64,000 nucleotides of DNA from NCBI GenBank assembly GCA_954871525.1, contig OX940863.1, forward strand, positions 25,060,001-25,124,000. The letters are read 5' to 3'. The notes under the pieces are model-generated. The model was not told the origin of the DNA. It worked only from the letters and a program-made list of their open reading frames with translations, and ran no database searches. The stretch comes from Parietaria judaica (Eukaryota > Streptophyta > Magnoliopsida > Rosales > Urticaceae). The first letter of the stretch is position 1; every line of letters begins with the position of its first letter. The position numbers and the translations under genes are program-made. Below, piece after piece: positions 46,601 to 58,585 of the stretch.

Positions 46601-46802
46601 TTTTTGTGGTCACATTTTTATTCTCTAGCTCTCGAATTTTCCGTTTTATCAAAGTGAAAAATTCTCTTTATGGTGAATAAAACCCGGGGTTTGCATTGAT
46701 CAGATGAATAAGAAGTTGCAGCAGCTGAAAGCGCCAAAGAAGAAGCAACTTCAGGCCACAAAGCTGAGCGTGGAAGGTCGCGGAATGGTCAAATACTTGT
46801 GA
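43613..46802 (+). CDS. IWS1: IWS1-type transcription elongation factor (eleven exons)
   Basis: IWS1/Spn1 works with SPT6 and RNA polymerase II in elongation and mRNA processing; in Arabidopsis it supports brassinosteroid-regulated expression. Coding exons: 43613-43632, 43727-44222, 44529-44648, 44768-44988, 45065-45194, 45361-45423, 45516-45593, 45697-45788, 45886-45951, 46273-46429, 46704-46802. Phases agree and the total is 1542 bp, 513 residues, close to the Arabidopsis protein. The N-terminal 210 residues are acidic and charged (disordered). A TFIIS N-terminal (LW) domain follows at roughly 290-390 (LLTDVLSKKQLQQEFLDHG, LLKNWLEPLPDGSLPN, GLGKVIMFLSKSEEE, LAKELVDKWSRPIF). The C-terminus is basic, ending VEGRGMVKYL. 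Exon 1 is only 20 bp. The antisense frame of 261 codons over exon 2 reflects GC-rich third positions and is not a gene. Confidence 0.93.
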
Positions 46803-47160
46803 GCTCACACGACCCGCAATGTCCGCTTCACAGCCTTTGGATCTGAACCGTCAAGATTCATCTTCCCGTTCGTACGGCTCTCTCGGGCTATATGTCAGTC
46901 CGCCTCGTAAATTATGCTTTCCTGAAAGGGTGGATACGGCCTACGGAAACTATTGTCTTATAGTGGTGAACGGAATAAAGTACTCGAATGTCAAATACGA
47001 TTGTTTCTTGAATTTGATATGTTTATGCATGATCATAAATCATAATGGAATGTTACCCTTTTGGTTGGGGTATATTAATAAGAAATTGTACAATTTTACA
47101 ATGAATAGTTGTGGGTTCAAGACTTTGAACTCAAACTATATATATATTATTATTATTATA

Positions 47161-47647
47161 GGGATAATTACGGCAAATATACCCAACCTTTGGTCAAACT
47201 TCCTCCAGTGTACCTAACCTTTAAAATTGGCGGCAAAAGTACCCAACCAGCGTTGACTGTGTCTTTGGCTAAAAAACGTTAACTTTTGCCGTTAGCATAG
47301 TACACGTGTCCGTTGCAATGACATATTTTTTCAATGTTGTTTAATATGTATGAAATTTGATTAGTTCATGTGTGTTTTGGTAGATTATTTGCTGATTAAT
47401 TTGTTGATTAATCTGATAGATAGATTAATTCAGTTAGTTTAACCATTAATTCAGTTAAAAATGATAGTAATAAATTTCGGGTGGCTTATGTGGCATGTAC
47501 ACGTGTACTATGCTAACGGCAAAAGTTAATGTTTTTTAGCCAAAGTCACAGTCAATGCTAGTTGGGTACTTTTGCCGCCAATTTTAAAGGTTGGGTACAC
47601 GGGAGGAAGTTTGACCAAAGGTTGGGTATATTTGCCGTAATTTTCCC
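47161..47647. mobile_element. Foldback MITE with long inverted arms
   Basis: GGGATAATTACGGCAAATAT on the left is mirrored by ATATTTGCCGTAATTTTCCC on the right. The inverted similarity runs inward about 170 bp per arm (CCAACCTTTGGTCAAACTTCC; GGCGGCAAAAGTACCCAAC; CTTTTGCCGTTAGCATAGTAC), with a 150-bp unpaired centre. No coding capacity. Flanks ATTATTATA and TTATTTAAA do not form a clear duplication. Sits about 360 bp downstream of IWS1. Confidence 0.75.
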
Positions 47648-47812
47648 TTATTTAAAGTGTCTCAATTAATGATTTTGAAGAAAAAAAGTTGTCCATAATG
47701 AATAATACGTCTCTGAAAATTCAGCATGCTTGGAAAAGTGAAATATATTGTAATATAAAAGATTAATGATTGCATTTGCATATACTTTCAAGTCATACTT
47801 GACTGGTCTAGT

Positions 47813-47898
47813 GGTAACAAGTACATCACCCGGTAACAAGTACATCACTTTGGTGGTAACAAGTACATCACTTAGGACATTAGAGGTATCCAAAGATC

Positions 47899-47941
<43 letters not shown>
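47813..47941. repeat. Short tandem repeat plus (TA)n
   Basis: Three copies of GGTAACAAGTACATCAC at 47813, 47832 and 47855, followed by about 20 TA units at 47902-47941. Confidence 0.9.
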
Positions 47942-47947
<6 letters not shown>

Positions 47948-47949
47948 AT

Positions 47950-49014
47950 ACTTAATTGGGAGAGTATAAATTCAGGGTTTTTTTTTATTTATTTATTTTA
48001 TTTTGATTTCATCAGCATATATTTTCTAACATTAGTTTCATTGTACCTTCGATATATTCAAGTTCAATTTTACTATTAAATTTTACTATAGTTTCAATTC
48101 AACTCATTCCGTCTTGTCTCTTTTTTCTTCTTCTTTTGTAATGGTGTCAAGCGCCACTAAATATAAGTATTTTATCGCTCATTTTATTTCTTTCTTTTCC
48201 TACAAATTATCTTCTCTCCGTGTATGATTCAAAACCCTTAAAACTCTCGACCTCATCTTCCGATCCATCTATTGCGGACAAGCCATCATCGGCGATATCG
48301 ACAACGACAACAGAACAACCTCCTGTCGGCGGCGGCAGCACTGCAAGAGAACTTGGTGACTCTTATAGTGAACATAATTAGAATGAATTGAAACCATAGT
48401 AAATTTGAACATAATACGTTGTAAGTTGTAATAAATTTGAACTTAAGTATTTATACTAGTAAAAATTTAAATCCACTTCAATTGAATGTATACCAACATT
48501 AACCTTAATGTAAAGATAATCAGCTAAATTTAAACAATATAAGTTGACTTTAATCAAGTTGGATAAGAAAGTGGTCGTACATAAAAACCTCAAAATTCTA
48601 CATATTTTCAACCAAGTTTATTTATAAATGATATTATTTTATAAAATTCCATTAATATATCCTTCCACACCCGGAAAATCAGATTGCCATCACCGATAAT
48701 AATTTTTAAAATCTTACTAACACTCCGGTATGCCCATAAATTAGACTTGCAATTAATTTGAGATGACCGGTTTCTGAACTCGAAAAGAATAGTATCAAAA
48801 CATTGCCAAGAACAATAGTAATGAAATAAAATCAAAGAGAACATTTAAACCAGCAAACAAAATTTAACAAAACTAAATAACCTAGCTCTCAACAAATTTG
48901 ACAAATATTTCTCTAAAACTCAAAAGAAAAATAGCAAACCATGATAATAATATACAAAAGAAAGAGGTCAAAACTTTATATCTCACAGGTTGTATATCAT
49001 AAATGTATTTAAGG
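47950..49014. other. Intergenic DNA between IWS1 and AE7
   Basis: No exon recognised. 48240-48350 is GC-richer with a CGACAACGACAACAGAACAA-like stretch but no frame that looks coding. Confidence 0.5.
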
Positions 49015-49147
49015 CTAAGCATCAGTGGGAGCAAGGCATTCATCAACCATATCCACAAGGCCTGGGTTCTCCAATGCTGCTGCAATTCTCTCCTTGTCAT
49101 TCAGTTGCTTGTTAACTGTGAAATACAAATACATATCATAAGAATTA

Positions 49148-49178
<31 letters not shown>

Positions 49179-50669
49179 AATCTTGTAAGGTGGGTGTTTT
49201 TCAACTTGTAATATGTCGCGGGGCTTGAATTCTGTACCTCAAAGATACAAATTCTAGTACTAATTGACAAAGAACCGTCGGCAAAAGGTCGAAGCAAACA
49301 TATATGTATCTAAAATGGCCATCATGGAATTTGTTTGATGAAATGTACCAGAATTTGGTGCTTATGATAACTAAGTTACAGATTAAACTAAAATTATCAG
49401 AGTACATCACGGTAAATAATTTACTTAAATACGAAATTTCCCCGAGTTGCAAGCATCAATGCACAAAATTTCTTAAAGGGTGCTTTGGGGAGCTTTTGCA
49501 ACAGCCAAAGTCCCAGTTCTGTTAATTTATTCCGTCGAAAGACAAAATTCCATTCCCGTTCCGACAGCAAACGAAAACAGAAATTTTGTTTCTGAAAGGG
49601 AAGCAGAATTTCAGAAATGTTTTTTAGTTTTAAAAAATCGCTTGTTAATATTAAAAACAGAGCGGAATAAAAGGAATTGACACGGAAATTCCGATTCCCT
49701 ATATTAACAAACTAGGCCAAACATGGATATGACGTTCTTGTCAAAGAAAAAGGTTTTCAGGATAAAACATTATAATGCTTTTCGCTTCGATATATAAATC
49801 TATGGTCGAAATGAAACGAGATTATACCAGCAGCTTCAGTGTTGTGTGATCCCGGTGCAAGTCGGATGTCCACCTGATGCATTAGCACAAAATTGCGAAT
49901 ATTTCAAAATCAAAACACACGGTTTCACATTTAGGGTCTCTTAAATAAACCAACGTTTACAACCTAATCGGCCTAGCCGCACACACTAAACATGACTAAA
50001 TAAACCCTGAAACAAGATTACATAATTGCAATTCATAATTAAATTACAAGACCCAACTAAGTAACTAATATTATGGGACGTTACAAACTGCAACAACCGA
50101 ATTCATTAAGATGATTAAAATCTCAAGCCAAAGAATAAAATGATTGTCAATCAACAACCATAGGAGTCGATGTTTTTCTTGAAGCACACGATTGCGAAAT
50201 TTTTTTTGGAAGCATTTCATTACTCATAGATGAAGAATCCAAAGCGAAAAAGATAAATTCTACGAGAAAACATTAGTTCATATATTACTCTCTGATAATG
50301 CATTGATTTTTCTGTTCCAATTAGCGAAAACCCTAGATGTGTCTCTTTCATAGATTGACTTGCTATTAAAGAATGGTCAAATAACCAAGCAACGCCATAT
50401 CAATGGAAAAAAGAAAGCCCATTTCATGAATTTATCGCAACTTTAAGATAGTTCTTGCTTCTTTGAATTTTCCAAAACAAGACATGTTTAGAAGCCACAG
50501 GGGCCAGAAATATTGTTATATAATATATATATATAAGTAAAACAGAAAATCAGAATAGCATGTATAGTAGCTTATTATGCCGATTTTGGAAAGTGATTTA
50601 CTATTTATCGCAGAAAAAGCAATACTATTTCGACTCATGACCCAAAGAGTTGTTATTTTGACTCCATAT

Positions 50670-50725
<56 letters not shown>

Positions 50726-51282
50726 ATATGAATATACATATAATACGAAAGGGAAAAAAGGATTTAAGGCATACCTTGTAGCGAGAAGGTAGGCTTCTTT
50801 GGAGTTTCACGCGTATGCAGAGACCAATTATTGTTGCCATACTACAATGTTCAACTGTGGGAGTAAAAGTAACCCTGAAGATAAACCGGAATTCCTATAT
50901 AAGATTTGTAAGTTTCAAGGAAGAATAAAATGGAGGTAGGAGATTTATGTACCTAACAAAACTACGACCGTCGTCCACTTCAATGGCGTCTTCTGTTATT
51001 ACTTTGAGCTCTTCCAAGGAATAAGGATGCTCCGGATCTTTAATGTCTCTTATATGATGTATGAAGTATTAAGGAAGCTAATGCAACCAATCGAGCACAA
51101 TATTAATTTATCGACGATGTTACATAAAAATCAAAGTACAGCTTTGATTCGAAAAGGATATCAAAAACTTCGAGTTGATCAATTGGCTCCACAGCATACT
51201 CATCAGTGACACTCGTAGTATCACGAATCGGGCGCTCTTTCCTCTCGTAGACCACGGGATTCGCATTGATTAGACCAGACAT
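49015..51282 (-). CDS. AE7: AE7/CIAO2-type cytosolic iron-sulfur assembly protein (MIP18 family)
   Basis: A targeting-complex subunit of cytosolic Fe-S assembly that, with MET18 and CIA1, delivers clusters to DNA-metabolism enzymes. Coding exons: 51282-51162, 51058-50953, 50874-50775, 49873-49828, 49115-49015; 474 bp, 157 residues, the same length as Arabidopsis AE7. Hallmarks: [21 protein letters not shown], the MIP18/DUF59 core with [19 protein letters not shown] (the conserved reactive Cys), [16 protein letters not shown], and [20 protein letters not shown]. Start taken at the ATG before SGLINANP. A 5'UTR intron is supported by an acceptor at 51294 and a donor at 51885 (leader to about 51990). 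Intron 1 is an AT-AC, U12-type intron (51161-51059). Introns 2, 3 and 4 are GT-AG. Confidence 0.94.
50671..50724. repeat. (TATC)n microsatellite
   Basis: About 13 TATC units in AE7 intron 3. Confidence 0.95.
51059..51161 (-). other. U12-type AT-AC intron of AE7
   Basis: Minus strand: the 5' splice site reads G|ATATCCTTTT and the 3' end reads TTCCTTAATACTTCATAC|AT. Both the ATATCCTT donor and the TTCCTTAAT branch motif match the minor-spliceosome consensus, with the branch A about 10 nt from the AC end. Joining here gives the conserved LEVFDHIRDI; no GT-AG alternative keeps frame and family sequence. Confidence 0.93.
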
Positions 51283-52280
51283 CACTTTTCTCACTAAACA
51301 GAAGAATATATATATATATTAACAAGAAATCAAAAACCATATTAGCCAAGCTTTAAACTAATTTCGTAAAAATAAAAATAAAATTAATGGTCAGACTAAA
51401 GCAAAGGAACAATGCTCAAAGGCTAACTAAACTGATCAAGCAAGAGCGAACAGATTCTTTTTCCAATAATAATAAATTAAAAAAAATGAATTCAATATTA
51501 ACATAACCAAACATTTTAACATACTTGTTGATCAAACTCAGACTATGTTAATCTATCCATGGATAATATCATACAACATAACTCAAAAACCTATCTAAAT
51601 TCCTTCACAATTTGAACGAGTAAACAATTTCTCAAAAGAATTCAAACAAAAAACCCTTAATTCTATCTCTTCTGCGATCATGCTCGTCAATTTCATATCA
51701 GCCCCAACAAAAGCATTAGGGTTTTCGAGACACATACAAGTTACAAGAACAAGAAAAGATTAAAACTTTAGTCTGGGATTAACCAATTCTTGAAAACCCA
51801 GAAAGGAATTAAGGAAATAGATGGCAGATTCGATTGATTTTGTCTGCATGAGAACGAAGAATCTAAAGAAAATGGTCTCCCTTACCCTGAAATCGACGGT
51901 GGGATGGCTCCGGTGGTCGGCTAATCGGACGGTGGTGATTGGCCGGTTGTTTTTTAGTCGGCGAAACAGAGACGAGTGCTAGCTAGAGAGTAGAGATGAT
52001 AAATGTCATTTACATATTTATACTTTTAATATGATACATAATTTTTTATTTTTTTATATTTAATATACTCTATTTTATAATGTTAATATTTGCGATTATT
52101 GTGGAGTAATTAAATAAGTCCAGTTCTCGAAACATTATTAATATAAATTTCGTAAGATTATGAAGAAAAAAAATATAATTAAATAAGTCACGTATTGTAT
52201 AAAAATAATATTTTTTGTAATTTTTTAAAGCGTAGTAAAAATAAGTGACATTGCATATAAAAAAAAAAAAAACTCGTGAT

Positions 52281-53137
52281 TGTTGATGTACAAATTCGTC
52301 ATTATTTAATATGACATAAAGTGCTAAAGTCGTGAATTAATTAAATTTACAAACAAAGATTGAAGGCTTTAAAGAAATAATTCGATATTCACAAAAGCCC
52401 AATTGAGAAGCTCAATAGAGTTCTCAATCAGACAAAGCCCAACGGACGCAAAGCCACTCGGGCCAAAAAGCACAAAGGCCCAATATCTATCCGTCATCAA
52501 CCCAGAAAGACGAAGGTAGAATCGTCATATTTTCTACCTGGCATCTCACTTCAAATCCAAACGGAAGACCAGGAGCACGGAGTCAAGTCTTCAACGGGCA
52601 TAATTCAAATGCGACGAAGAGAACGCAGTCGTGGGACACGTGTAGCAAAGCGAGCCATTCGATCCGTTCAGCTCGGAGAGAAGACCCCACGATTCCTGGG
52701 AGTCCAACGGGAAGAATTGAAGTCTATAAATATCAAGTTCAGGCCCAGATCAAGGGGGAGATACGCACATACGATCCTGAGAGAATACACCGAAAGCTCG
52801 CTACCCGGCATTTTTGTTTACTTGGAGATTTTGTTGTATTCTGTTCACCCTTCTTATTCCTTTTTCTATTCTAGACGTGATTTGCTGCCTGTAGCTGTCC
52901 GTCTATGTCATTTGTCGCAATAAACTAACAGAGGACATAGTCAACTACCGCCTTGGGACGAACTCTATAAAAAATCCCTCGTCTCATTTATATTGCTTAC
53001 ACATATATACATATATCGAGAGTGAATCGAGAGCTTGCAACGTGAGAGATCGAATTCCACCAAATCATCAGAATTCCAAGAATATCATACGCTCACAAGT
53101 CACACTTGACTGTTTGGAGTGGGAAACCACGTCAACA
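52281..53137. mobile_element. Solo LTR
   Basis: 857 bp with TGTTGATG...ACGTCAACA ends, bounded by perfect GTGAT duplications (52276-52280 and 53138-53142) and no internal domain. Inside are a TATA-like TCTATAAATATC at about 52722 and a CAATAAACT poly(A)-like word near 52917, so the sense strand is probably plus. Formed by recombination between two LTRs. Not the same family as the three elements at 12-35 kb. Lies about 290 bp upstream of the AE7 leader. Confidence 0.85.
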
Positions 53138-53149
53138 GTGATGGCCGTT

Positions 53150-53560
53150 TTTTGGATTTTTGTTAATCTTAGTCCTCAAAATGGCGTACTCGGGTTAATA
53201 CCCGGAAGTCAATTTTTTTTTATAAAAAAAAAAACCTGGATCCGGATATATCCGGGTCCGAAAAAATACGGATCCGGAACAATCCGGATCCGGATATTAA
53301 TTAACCCGGATATCGAAATATCCGGGTATCTAAAAAAATAAAATAAAAACCCTTTTAATCCGGGCCGTTGGATCATCAAGATCAACGGCCCAGAAATAAA
53401 ACAAATTTAATATAAGAAAATAATAATAACCCGGATCTGGATCAGTCCGGACTTTTTTTTCCCAGACCCGGACTGATCCGTATCCGGGTTTAAAAAAAAA
53501 AAAGCGGATGCTTTTTTCCCTCACATTTTGGGGACTTAACAAGTGTAATTAAACATTTTC
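53150..53560. mobile_element. CCGGATCC-rich MITE-like element
   Basis: Ends TGTTAATCTTAGTCCTCAAAATG (left, near 53160) and CATTTTGGGGACTTAACA (right, near 53522-53540) are imperfect inverted repeats. The inside is a run of TCCGGATCCGGA-type palindromes in both orientations plus an ATCAACGGCCCAGA word that is also found, varied, near 37160. Non-coding. Confidence 0.5.
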
Positions 53561-55078
53561 TAAACTGAAACATATAAGTGAAAAAGAAACAATTTAAAGA
53601 ACAAGAATTGGTCTCTTAAACTTTGGGTAAGGCTAAAGGTTTTTAGCCTATTATAAAATGAATTGCTTAGTATTTTTATTTTCTTTGGGAAAGAGAGAGA
53701 GATGAGATTGCAGCACGTGTTCGAGTTCTAATGGAGTTTGACGGATTGTTAATGGAGATGAATAAATATACTATTTTAAGACATTTGAAAATATATACAG
53801 CGAAAAAAAAAACATAAGTAAAATATTTAAAAAAAGATTTGGAATATATGCTGCTAGTGCTGATAACCCTTTGTAAATGTACACTTGGAACATCTTTTGG
53901 CTATTAATACCCTTCAGGCAATCCTCATTTAATTATTTTTCTTCTCTTCATCAATTTCACTCTTGTCGATTTGCATCTATATACATATTTTATTTTCACA
54001 ATATATTGATACTAAGATTGTTGCATTACTCGTTTCGCACAAAAGACTTATGAGTGATGGATTGGTTAAGTTGTTTTTCTCATGTTATTCTATATTTCAT
54101 TAAGTAAATTTTAAGCATTTAAGGTACAAGGCAAAAAATATATATCTTGATTAGTCTAAAATAAGATTATGTTACTCTAACAAAATAATTTTGTTACAAT
54201 GATAACAAATTTCAGTTAATTTGTTCGAGTATCATAAGATTAGAGTAATGTATTTCCACAATTTATACAAAGAATATATCTTGATTAGTTACTCGTTACA
54301 GAAGATGGTTAGGTCAATAAGATCGTAAAGCTAGAAGATCGGTTACCGCTCGTCCCTACGCATCGGTTTCTCTCGCATTTTCCCGGTCTTCAAAGTCGGC
54401 ATCTCATCTTGTTTGAATCACCGAGAACGTAACAAGAAACTAAAAAGTTGTTTCTGACATTGTAAAAGAGGACAACAGTTAAATAAAAAGCAAAAAATTA
54501 ATAAAATAAAAAAGAGCATATAATATGATGTACAGATAATATTTGTGTAAGCTCACTTTTACAGATACGAAAAAAATATAGACGTATTAATGGTAATTCA
54601 ATTCCAAAACAAATGTCTATTTATAGTGTTTCTTAATTTTATTTTTTATGTTACCAAACAGTAATCTGTGGAGAACATAGTGTTTGACAATATTTATGTA
54701 AAGTTTCATTCCATGCAACATCGAAACCACTTGCATTGCAGTGAATAGGCCGAAAACCGAAAACCGAACCTTTTGCCGCGGTAATTAATATTAATATTAA
54801 AATTTGTAATTTTATTATTGTGTTTTTTAATTTTTGAATGTTATGTGGCTTGAACTTTGTATTTCAAGGAGGCTAGTTCGAATACTCAACCAACGGAGCT
54901 AACTAGCTTTACCTTAAGATTTTATAACCGCGGAATGAGAGTTACTGCCGATATTGGTCACAATAAGATATCTACTAATATGTTTTGGTGGATAAAGTAG
55001 GAAAGATTATTTACGCTCCAAGAGAGACGAAAAAACGTATAAAAACCTACCTCGTTCTGTATAATAATGTGGTGAGAA
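53561..55078. other. AT-rich intergenic DNA
   Basis: No gene recognised; a short GC-richer patch at 54320-54420 lacks an exon-like frame. Confidence 0.5.
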
Positions 55079-58000
55079 TCAACGTACGAAAAGCCCGCCT
55101 GCCGAAGATATAATGCATTAGTCGAGCGGATATGAAAACCGGTGAAAACTACAAAAAAAATAAGCAAAAAGCACATATAACTCACCACTTGGGCTAATTT
55201 GTTCCTCCGATTTAAGAAAACCTTCAAGCTCAGGGCACTCTTCGAGTTTCAGCACACCGAGAGCCATGAGTTCCCCAAAACCATTTGGTAGCGATCTCAG
55301 CTTCTTACAACCCCGTATCATCACGTCTTTGAGGCGGTTAGAAGTTCGAAATATTCCCTCTGGCAAGCGCTCAAGTTCATCACAAGAAGAGATTGCGAGT
55401 CTCTCCAGAGCAACGAGTTTCCCAGCATCACCGGGCAGCGATTTCAGCTTTTGACAAAAACTAATACTTATCTCCTTGAGACGGCTAGAACCTCGCAATA
55501 TTACTTCCGGTAAGCACTCGAGTTCGTCGCACGAATAGATTTCAAGTTTCTCTAGAGCGACGAGTTCTGCAAAACCGTCGCCTAGCGATTTCAGCTTCGG
55601 ACAAAGTGCGATAATTATACTCTTGAGACAGATTGACCTTTGAAACATTCCATCTGGTAAGCACCTGAGATCACGGCACATACTGATGTGAAGTCTCTCA
55701 AGGGTGTCGCATACCGTCGGCATATCGCTAGAAAATTCTTGAAGCTTCGTGAATCTACTTATTGTAAGCGATTTGAGAGCGGTGAGATTTTCTAGGACTC
55801 CTCCGGGAAAACAAGTCATGTGGTGATTGACGTCCAAGAAAATGCGAGTAAGACCACGTAGATTTCTACTTGATTTTACCGTCAGCTCGGAGACGTTAGA
55901 GACCTTTAAATCTTCAACCGATCTTGCAGGCATTAACATCAGTTTCGGGCAATTGTCGATATACAAGTCGGACAAGCATGAGAACATTTCTCTTCCGTCT
56001 TCTCTTGAAAAACTTTCAAGATTTGGTAGATCTCTGAGCCAAATACGCATTAAACGTGGAAAGCATCTCCGCGGTCGTCCACCGTACCGTAGATTGTCGA
56101 AGTATTGCACACAATTCATTCCGGATATATCGAGATCTCGTAGCGATGGAAGATTCTCCAAAGGTGGAAGCTCCAAACAATTCTTGCAATCGGAGAGTCT
56201 AATCGTCGTGACATTTCTCAGAATTTCACTACTGATCCAACGCGGAAAAGAAATACCTTTGTAATTATAAATCGCCAAGCGAGACAAATTTGGAGATGGC
56301 TCTAGAGCTTCAAGAACCTTTTCAACGTTCTCTCGAGATTCATTATCGTTCCTTGTATTCCAGAATAATTGTAATTCCTCGAGATTTATCTTTGCTGATA
56401 GATTAGCCGATTTTGCTTCCATTGAGCTTCCAACTTCGTCAAGGTTTTTGATCTCAAGATAATTACCTATATTTAAGTGGCCCAACTCGTCCAAACCGCA
56501 ACCTTTGTTCCGACCCGCACTGAACCAAGTCAGTGTCTTTAGGGAAGTAAGTTGCCCTATATACGGAGGCATATGAGACAACTCGTAACAGCCGTGAATG
56601 TAGAGATGACGAAGTCCTTTTAGGAGTACCATCCGCTTTGGCAACTTACGAAGCTTGGTACAATGACTTAGGTTTAAACTCAATAGATAGTGAAGGGAGC
56701 ACACCGATTTCGGAAGGACTTCGATGTCACTGCCCGAAAGATTCAAATAGCGCAGGTGCTTCATATCGCTAATGACAGATGTTATGCATATAGATGGCTG
56801 CAAATTTTCGACATCAAACGCCCTCAAAGAGCCAAGCTTCAAGTGATAAGAATAATCATAATATTGGTTACCTAACACCAAGAAAGTTCTCAAAGATTGA
56901 GCACCTTGTATCTCAATACGTGTAGGTTCCGACATTATTTGACACGTTAAATGCCGAACTTTTTTTGACAAATTCAAGCAGCTTGGACCTTCGCCAATCT
57001 CCACGAGACGAAATTCTTCCTTCACGACGGATTGCGCTAGATCGCGAACTAAATCATGCATCTTGAAGCAGGAAATATCAGTTCTTGTATCTTTTTCCTC
57101 TTGCATAAATGATATCCAACACAATTCATCAAATATCTCGTTGCCAACATCCTCTATCTCGAGTTCTCCCTTGGAAGAGATCAACCCATTCGCCATCCAA
57201 AGATGGATTAGTCGTTGCTTTTCAATCTCGTGATCCTTGGGGAAAATAGCGCAAAATGCAAAGCAACGTCGGTGTTCAACCGGAAGGTGAAAGTAACTTA
57301 GTCTTAGCTCGGGTAATATCTTGACTTTCTGTTCCGGTAAATTCCAAAGCTCACTGTGCAACACAAAAAGCCATTCTCTCTCTTCCTTTTTGAAGAACAA
57401 CAACCCGCCTAAAGCCTTTGCAGCTAGCGGCACTCCCTTGCATTTTTTCGCAATCTCTTTTCCAATCTTCACGAGATTAGGCCGCTCTTCCCCATCGCTC
57501 CCAAACGCTCGCTGCTTGAACAAGGACCAACAATCGTCTTCACATAAACCAGACAACTCATGCATCGGGACAGTTGCCATAATCGAAGCAACTGTTTTGA
57601 GACGAGTGGTAACGACAAGTGAAGAGCCCGTGGACCCGCAAGCCAGTACGTACCTCAACTTTTCCCATTCTTCTTGGTCTTCATTCCATATGTCATCCAA
57701 AACAAGCAAAAACCTCTTCCCTTTGAGCACGTCTTGAAGCTTCTTCTGCAGCGGATCCATCTCCAAGCGGTATTCGTAGCGGACTGTATAATCTCTTTGA
57801 CCAACCTCTTAAGATCAAAATCCTCAGAAACACAAACCCACATTTTTAATTCAAAGTGCATTTCAACCCACTTATCATTGAAGACCAACTTAGCGAGCGT
57901 CGTCTTTCCCAAACCTCCTAAACCAACAATCGCAAAAACCGATAGATCCTTGCACTTTGCTGCATCATTTACCAAGAAACCAGTAACTTTTTCCTTATCA

Positions 58001-58473
58001 CATTCTCTTCCGTAAACGCGGGGTTCAGGAATGCTCGTGCTAGTTCGGCGACGCTCTCCAACTCGGCTGGTCCTTCTCATTTCCCCAACCGACTCTCGCA
58101 AGTGAAACTTCGTTCTTTCGTCTGCAATCTCGTCCAACCTCCCGCTGATCTCCTTCATCCTATCCGCTATCTTAATGCGAAACGGGATATTCAAAGAAGA
58201 TCGTACCTTTCGAGTACACGTGTGGCTCTGCAACCTGTAGGCCTCCAAAACGTCGTCCAACTCATAGGACACGTCGCTCAGCTTTCGGAGCCAATCCTTG
58301 ATCGCCCGATCAGTGAACTGCTTCTCCTCGGCGTCTTCAAGCACCGCAGTAGTCGCGGAAAGCAGGCTCGAAAACCTCTCCATCTCTTTGTTCACTCCCA
58401 AAAGCGCTCCGATTCTCTCGCTAATCAGAGTGTTCAGATTCTCGAGCAGAAATACGATGAAGGCTTCAGCCAT
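55079..58473 (-). pseudogene. CC-NB-ARC-LRR (CNL) immune receptor with one frameshift
   Basis: An RGA/R13L-type intracellular receptor. Frame 1 (58473 to about 57768) has a coiled-coil/Rx N domain (MAEAFIVFLLENLNTLISE), then NB-ARC with P-loop VGLGGLGKTTLAKLVF and RNBS-A. Near 57764-57770 the frame shifts by one base. Frame 2 continues with kinase-2 RFLLVLDDIWNE, RNBS-B LVVTTR, GVPLAAKALGG, RNBS-D CFAFCAIFPKD, MHD box (KMHDLVRDLAQS) and about 18-20 LRRs. Probable donor at 55186/55185 and a short last exon 55098-55079. Joined length would be about 1100 residues, normal for CNLs. The single shift may be a true loss of function, a strain variant or a sequence error; everything else is intact. 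As read, the product stops 272 residues in, within NB-ARC. Confidence 0.85.
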
Positions 58474-58585
58474 TTTTGATTACTCAGATGATTGACCTGA
58501 ATAGATCTACCAGATTGTGCTATTCAATATGCTTAGATTGTAATCTATGAAATGGCTGAGGAATAAACAGTGTACGTAAAAGAAA

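Noticed and set aside
47798..47880. SINE-like start (TGGTCTAGTGGT)
   Set aside because: There is no B-box and no poly(A) tail; the stretch is better described as a short tandem repeat.
48180..48400. Possible small coding exon with Pro/Ser/Gly words
   Set aside because: No start, splice sites or family support; likely a chance GC-richer patch.
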